A DNA stretch of 64,000 bases from Chamaecrista fasciculata (Eukaryota > Streptophyta > Magnoliopsida > Fabales > Fabaceae): assembly GCA_003254925.1 (NCBI GenBank), contig QANZ01012774.1:13174-77173 (forward strand). The letters are read 5' to 3'. The position numbers and the translations under genes are program-made. The first letter of the stretch is position 1; every line of letters starts with the position of its first letter. The notes below the pieces were generated by a model. The model saw only the letters and a program-made list of their open reading frames with translations. It searched no databases and had not been told where the DNA came from. This document shows positions 59,706 to 64,000 of the stretch, piece after piece.

Positions 59706-60140
59706 GGCTAAAGTGTAGTTTTGGTCTCATAACTTTTTTGTTGTAATTTTGGTCTCATAACTTTGACAAAGGTTTCAATTTGGTCTCATAACCTTTTTTG
59801 TTACAATTTTGGTCTCATAAGTTCTGAAAACGTCTCACCGTTGGTCCTATGCAAGCTGATTTTCATCCATTTTCTGCTGTTAAAAATGATCTAACATACT
59901 GAGAATGATGACGTGGCAAATATGAGTGGAGTGGATTTAACGACATATAATGGATAGAAATCAGTTTGGGACCAACGATGAGATATTTTCAAAAACTATG
60001 GGACCAAAATTGCAACAAAAAAAGTTATGGGAACAAATTGAGACCTTTGCCAAAGTTACGGGACCAAAATTGCAATAAAAAATTTATGTGACCAAATTGA
60101 GACATTTGTCAAATTATAAGACCAAAAGCGCACTTTAGCT
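59706..60140. mobile_element. 435-bp MULE foldback MITE with 9-bp target duplication
   Basis: The left end ggctaaagtgtagttttggt and the right end ...accaaaagcgcactttagct are complementary apart from a few bases. tttaattta flanks both sides (59697-59705 and 60141-60149). The arms consist of repeated 'aattttggtctcataac' and 'caatttggtctcataac' units, the same design as the element at 31401. The unpaired centre (59850-59960) is short and has no coding content. Confidence 0.88.
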
Positions 60141-60414
60141 TTTAATTTATATAAGATATACTTATATTTGTACAATTTTAACTTTCTTTTAAAAAGAACA
60201 GTATAATCTGATTTTGAAGTGCTTCGCCTTGAAGCTAAGAAATCAAATTATTAGGAATAATTTAATTAATTAATATCTTTGGATAAAATGTTTCTTATAT
60301 ATATCAGATCAAGTTTATACCTAAATAATGCATGCTAATGATATGTAACGATGCATGATAGAAATATAGCATAGGCTTGGCAGTGTGGTCCCTCATGATT
60401 AAAGAAAATTCTCT
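60141..60414. other. Short AT-rich spacer between two MITEs
   Basis: AT-rich DNA with no gene or repeat recognised. Confidence 0.35.
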
Positions 60415-60423
60415 TTTAATAAA

Positions 60424-60593
60424 GGTTCTTTAGGGCACATGTTAAGGTTTCTTTTAATTGATCAATTGAGTTTTCAAACATTAAAAATTATCTTTTAAAT
60501 AAATTTTCATAGATTTCAAGATATGAGATGCTCTACTAACCAATCAGAAAAAACCTTTAAAATATGTTATAAGGGCACATGTTAGATAAATCA
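60424..60593 (-). mobile_element. 170-bp MITE, copy B, with 9-bp target duplication
   Basis: Flanked by tttaataaa at 60415-60423 and 60594-60602. In reverse orientation the body repeats copy A (27566-27748), including 'gatttatctaacatgtgcc', 'ctgattggttagtagag' and 'tttaaaagataatttttaat'. Each end carries 'gggcacatgtta' in the same direction, an odd arrangement for a MITE. Confidence 0.65.
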
Positions 60594-60602
60594 TTTAATA
60601 AA

Positions 60603-61847
60603 AAGGGAAAAATACGATGATGAATGATGAGGTATATATGAACTATGAAGAGAATTTGAGTCGATTCTATTATTCCACATCAACGCGTTTGATCCGTTTA
60701 TTTACGAACGTGACCATATCAAAGTCTTTCTCCATCAAAATTTCACTACAATTCTCTATTTGACAATTTCATATATAGAGATGCATTGTTTTGAGACAAT
60801 TTAAATGATGATATAATATTTTTTAATTAGATTCAGTTTTAAAATGATAATTAGAATGCATTAATTAACATCTTTATGATTCTAACTTACATAATTGAAA
60901 ATAATAATTACAAGTAAATATGAATTATCAAAATATGCATATTTAATAGGTATTATAGAGTTTTATCTTAAAAATACATGTCTGATCGAGTCTAATATTG
61001 ATGAATCTAAGAATAAAAATGAAAACACCTATTTCTTTCTTCTTTGATTTTCTTTCTTTTGTTTTCTTCTTCTCTGTGGAAGAGTTTCTTCCTTTTTTAT
61101 GAAGGAGTTATTCTCTTAAGTAGTGAGAAATGTTTTATTTTTAAAGTCTTTTTGAATTAGATAGATCTATAATTTAAATTTCATTTGAGTGAGTTATGAA
61201 TGGTGAATTATGAAAATATAAGAATGGAAATTTGAGTTGACAAAATGTAGTAATATAGTTTATTGAATTATCAATGAAGTAGACCAAAGTAAACATTTAT
61301 GTTTTCGTCTTTATTTTCTAATTAAAAAATAAAGGCTATCTCTATTTTGTTTTTAATTAGAAAATAAAAAGCATACCCTATCTATATCTTAAATGTCTTC
61401 AAATATATATTTTCATAAAGAATGAAAATGACTTTATATTAAATCCAATTTAAAAGCAACTGTTTGAGACCTAGACAACTTTGACACATTTCACACGAAC
61501 GTAAGAAGAAAACCCATAGTTTTGAAATTGGCTGGGCAATATATTTTCAATTCTTATCTCCCTATAATTAAACTTTGTCTTTTTAACCCAAAGGGTGGGC
61601 TCAAGCGTTTAAAATTCACAACCTATCACTAATGAAATAGCTGGATGTCATAACCACGACCTCTATTTACCTTGAAATATCTAATAATATTAGTCAATAA
61701 ATCACCTTTGTTCTACATAATCATTAATTGACTTATATTGTTACAACAAATCAATTTAATTAGGGTGTAATTTTTTTTATTAAAGGACGGATTCAACGTT
61801 ACCAACACAAACTGCTTAAAACAATCAGTCAACTTTTTTAGTAATTC
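60603..61847. other. Intergenic, no gene seen
   Basis: Very AT-rich; T-rich (TTTC)n tract at about 61030-61095. No gene recognised. Confidence 0.45.
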
Positions 61848-61850
61848 TTA

Positions 61851-63173
61851 GGCTGTGTTTGGCTTGGGATTATAATTTCATTATAATCCAATTACAATTT
61901 CATTATCCTCATTTTCATTACATAACTTAAGCTACAGTGCTATTTGGGTGTTTGTTTTTCAATTATAAAGTCATTACAAAAATTACACTTCATTACAAAC
62001 TCATTTCATTACATATTTCATACCCAATTACTAACATACCCCTACTCAAATACCTATAATTACCTATACTCTAATACAAATATAAAAAAACTATTTAGCA
62101 AAATAGTAATTTTCAATACCCTCATTTATTACACTTACAACTTTCTCTCTCCACTCATCATTTTTTCTTTTTTCTTCCTCTTTTTCTTATTCACCCCCTC
62201 TCTCTCACACATATATTTTATAATTATAATATATATATAAACACATTTCAGCCAAATATATATATAATATATAAATATTTTTATTTTATAAAATATATTA
62301 TATTATACTATATATAATTTATAATTTATATTAATTTAAAATAAATTAATTCAACTCATGTTATTTACATTTTAGTCCATGATATAAAATATATAATTCA
62401 GACGCCAAAAATATACATTTTGGTCTCTCCTCCAGTATATATATGGGTATACGAGAGAGGCGGATAGTGGAAGAAGAGTGGATGGTGCGATGTGCTCATG
62501 CGTGAAGATCAACGGTCATATTATTACCCGCAAAAAGACAAACCGTTTTGATTAATATATAATTTTTGGTCCCACATTTTTTTCGTGGATAACATTTTGG
62601 TCCTTCAATTTATTTTTTGGAGGAAAGTTTGCAATATAGAAACCCAATCGTTGATGAATGCAATTTTTTACGGGTCAAGAGATATATTTCACTTTCGTAA
62701 GGACCGATTCGTTCAATTTATATAAAATCATAGACCAAATGGTAGGTTTTTAAAAATTTTCATGTTATTTACATTTTGGTCCTTTCATTTCATTACATAA
62801 TACTACTCCAACCTTCATTACAAATATTCACATCTAGCACAAATTCCAAGACAATTTCATTACCATTTCATTTCATAACCACCACAACCAAAAAAGTCAA
62901 AATATTATTTTTTTATTTCTATCTATTTCCATTATCAATTATCAATTCTACCCCTATACAATTTAAAAAAATCCATATATTTATTTCAACCAACCACAAT
63001 CATTACATACCCTTTTTCATAATTTCACATCCTATTTTTTTCATTACATCTCAAACTAATCCAAACACCATTTTCATTACATTTTCATTACATTTTCATT
63101 ACATAATTTTCTCATTACCATTTCATTACATAAAATCATCATTTCATTACCTACTTCTAATCCAAACACACCC
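61851..63173. mobile_element. PIF/Harbinger-like element (1.3 kb, no transposase)
   Basis: The left end GGCTGTGTTTGGCTTGGGAT and the right end ...aatccaaacacaccc are inverted relatives (the right end reversed reads GGGTGTGTTTGGATT). TTA on both sides (61848-61850 and 63174-63176) is the 3-bp target size and preferred sequence of this superfamily. The subterminal regions hold many 'tttcattaca' repeats. An inner block is bracketed by a 16-base direct repeat, catgttatttacattt (62357 and 62761). No transposase frame is present, so it is non-autonomous. Confidence 0.78.
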
Positions 63174-63284
63174 TTAAATGAAAGAAGTCCGAGAATGTGG
63201 TAATTAATCAGCTGATGTGTCGGATTCATAATACTTCCACTAATTTAAGCAAAAAAAAAACGTATGAGCCAAAGAGGAACCTAA

Positions 63285-63786
63285 ATATTTTGGCAAAACA
63301 CTACCCTTAACGTTTGCGGTGATTTTCAGTTATGTCCCTAACGTTTCATTTGTGTCAGTTGTGCCCCCAATGTAGAATGTTAGTTTCAATTATGCCCCCA
63401 ATTTCAATCATCCACAAAAAAAAATACCATTTTCGCACGATTTGAGCTCGGTTTTGATTAGATTTCATATGGGTTTTAATTTTCGGACATCACAAACTTG
63501 ATTCCTTGGATCAATTTCAAAGATTAAGCTCAAAATAGTCCCAAATTCAAAGAAAATCGGACCTGATGAACCCCAAAAATGACCAAAACGAAATGCAGCA
63601 AAACAAAGCATTTTTCTCAAAGTTTCCATGTGCAAAATGATTCTTAGGAGTCGAAAATGAGTACCCATAAACTCATTTATCAAAACAAACTGAAATGAAC
63701 ACAGATCGAAACTCAAAAGTTCCGAAAAACGGTACACTAACGAGGGTGGAGACATAATTGTAAAATAACGTTTCACATTGGGGGCA
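63285..63786. mobile_element. Foldback element interrupted at its right end
   Basis: 'tggcaaaacactacccttaa' followed by repeated 'ttatgtccc', 'tgcccccaatgt' units (63290-63410) is complementary to the block 63750-63786 (cataattgtaaaataacgtt, cattgggggcatg). The pairing stops where the LTR-like sequence starts at 63787, which suggests that the latter inserted there. The interior frame (63465-63824, minus) is not a known protein. Confidence 0.5.
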
Positions 63787-64000
63787 TGATACGAGTATAA
63801 GCCCTTGGGAGAACCACACCTCAAAAGCTAGCTGTTGAAGTTGGAGAGCCCAATGTCTTATATAGTGCTTTACCTTCAGCTAACTACCCGATGTGGGACT
63901 CGTATCATTACATACCCCTTCGAAAGCCGACGTCCACGGCGGCCCACTCTATCGACACTGGTCCATTGATAGCCCTTTCCACTTTTGGCGGCTCCATTCA
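63787..64000 (-). mobile_element. LTR/TRIM-like fossil running off the window edge
   Basis: Inverted tips TGATACGAGT (63787-63796) and ACTCGTATCA (63898-63907) bracket 121 bp. This contains 'agctgttgaagttggagag' and 'gatgtgggact', phrases recurrent in short LTRs of plant terminal-repeat elements when read in reverse. Related sequence continues to the window end, and an old partial copy lies at 44640-44725. The element is incomplete in this window, so family and age stay open. Confidence 0.45.

Noticed and set aside
62776-63177. 133-codon plus-strand frame
   Set aside because: It consists of translated 'tttcattaca' repeats of the Harbinger-like element.
63465-63824. 119-codon minus-strand frame
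   Set aside because: It lies in the interior of a foldback and crosses into the LTR-like piece; no known domain.
1-64000. CRISPR arrays, rRNA genes or bacterial operons
   Set aside because: No evenly spaced repeat-spacer pattern or rRNA-like sequence seen; gene structures are plant nuclear.

Overview
The window is nuclear DNA from a eudicot plant. It is AT-rich, its genes have short exons with GT-AG introns, and every recognisable protein belongs to a plant family (WRKY, NAC, HD-Zip II, SIAMESE-type CDK inhibitor, CC-NBS-LRR, RLCK-VII kinase, CPYC glutaredoxin). Much of the space between genes is old transposon: MULE-type foldbacks, a hAT element, Harbinger-like elements, SINE-like repeats and LTR fossils. 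The species cannot be named from the sequence alone. Two single N positions (16027 and 30314) show that this is an assembled scaffold with unresolved bases or closed gaps.

Layout. 1-6178: repeats, then the promoter side of a WRKY gene. 6179-7271 (+): WRKY group IId factor, WRKY11/17-like. 7272-18440: gene-poor; it holds a Copia-type LTR fossil (13097-14018), then a 2.2 kb hAT element (14319-16519) that itself contains a 1.48 kb gene-capturing MULE (14773-16250). 18441-18782 (+): small SIAMESE-related CDK inhibitor. 19697-23081 (-): full-length CC-NBS-LRR immune receptor. 24745-26925 (-): RLCK-VII kinase. 27.5-31.8 kb: several MITEs, a second MULE carrying a piece of a PPR gene (28942-29918), and a truncated Harbinger-like end. 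32179-32804 (+): TMEM230-like two-pass membrane protein. 34110-34445 (-): decayed first-exon fragment of an NLR related to the intact one. 38531-40043 (-): NAC factor of the LOV1/NAC035 type. 40-49.9 kb: gene-poor, with LINE, SINE and TRIM remnants. 49892-52208 (+): glutaredoxin C4. 53429-54117 (-): small secreted-peptide precursor resembling RGF/GOLVEN/CLEL peptides. 57945-58920 (+): HD-Zip II factor of the HAT22/HAT9 type. 59.7-64 kb: three DNA-transposon-type repeats and LTR-like sequence at the right edge.

The genes do not form one pathway. The closest functional neighbours are the immune receptor and the RLCK-VII kinase, 1.66 kb apart in the same orientation, with a WRKY11/17-type defence regulator upstream. 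The others are growth and development regulators (SMR, NAC, HD-Zip II, RGF-like peptide) and redox or membrane housekeeping genes.

The most unusual structure is the nesting at 14.3-16.5 kb. A MULE with 9-bp target-site duplications carries an uninterrupted 126-codon piece of a DUF579/arabinogalactan-methyltransferase-like gene, and it sits inside a hAT element with its own 8-bp duplication. Related foldbacks with 'TTTTGGTCC' termini recur through the window, and a second one carries a PPR fragment.
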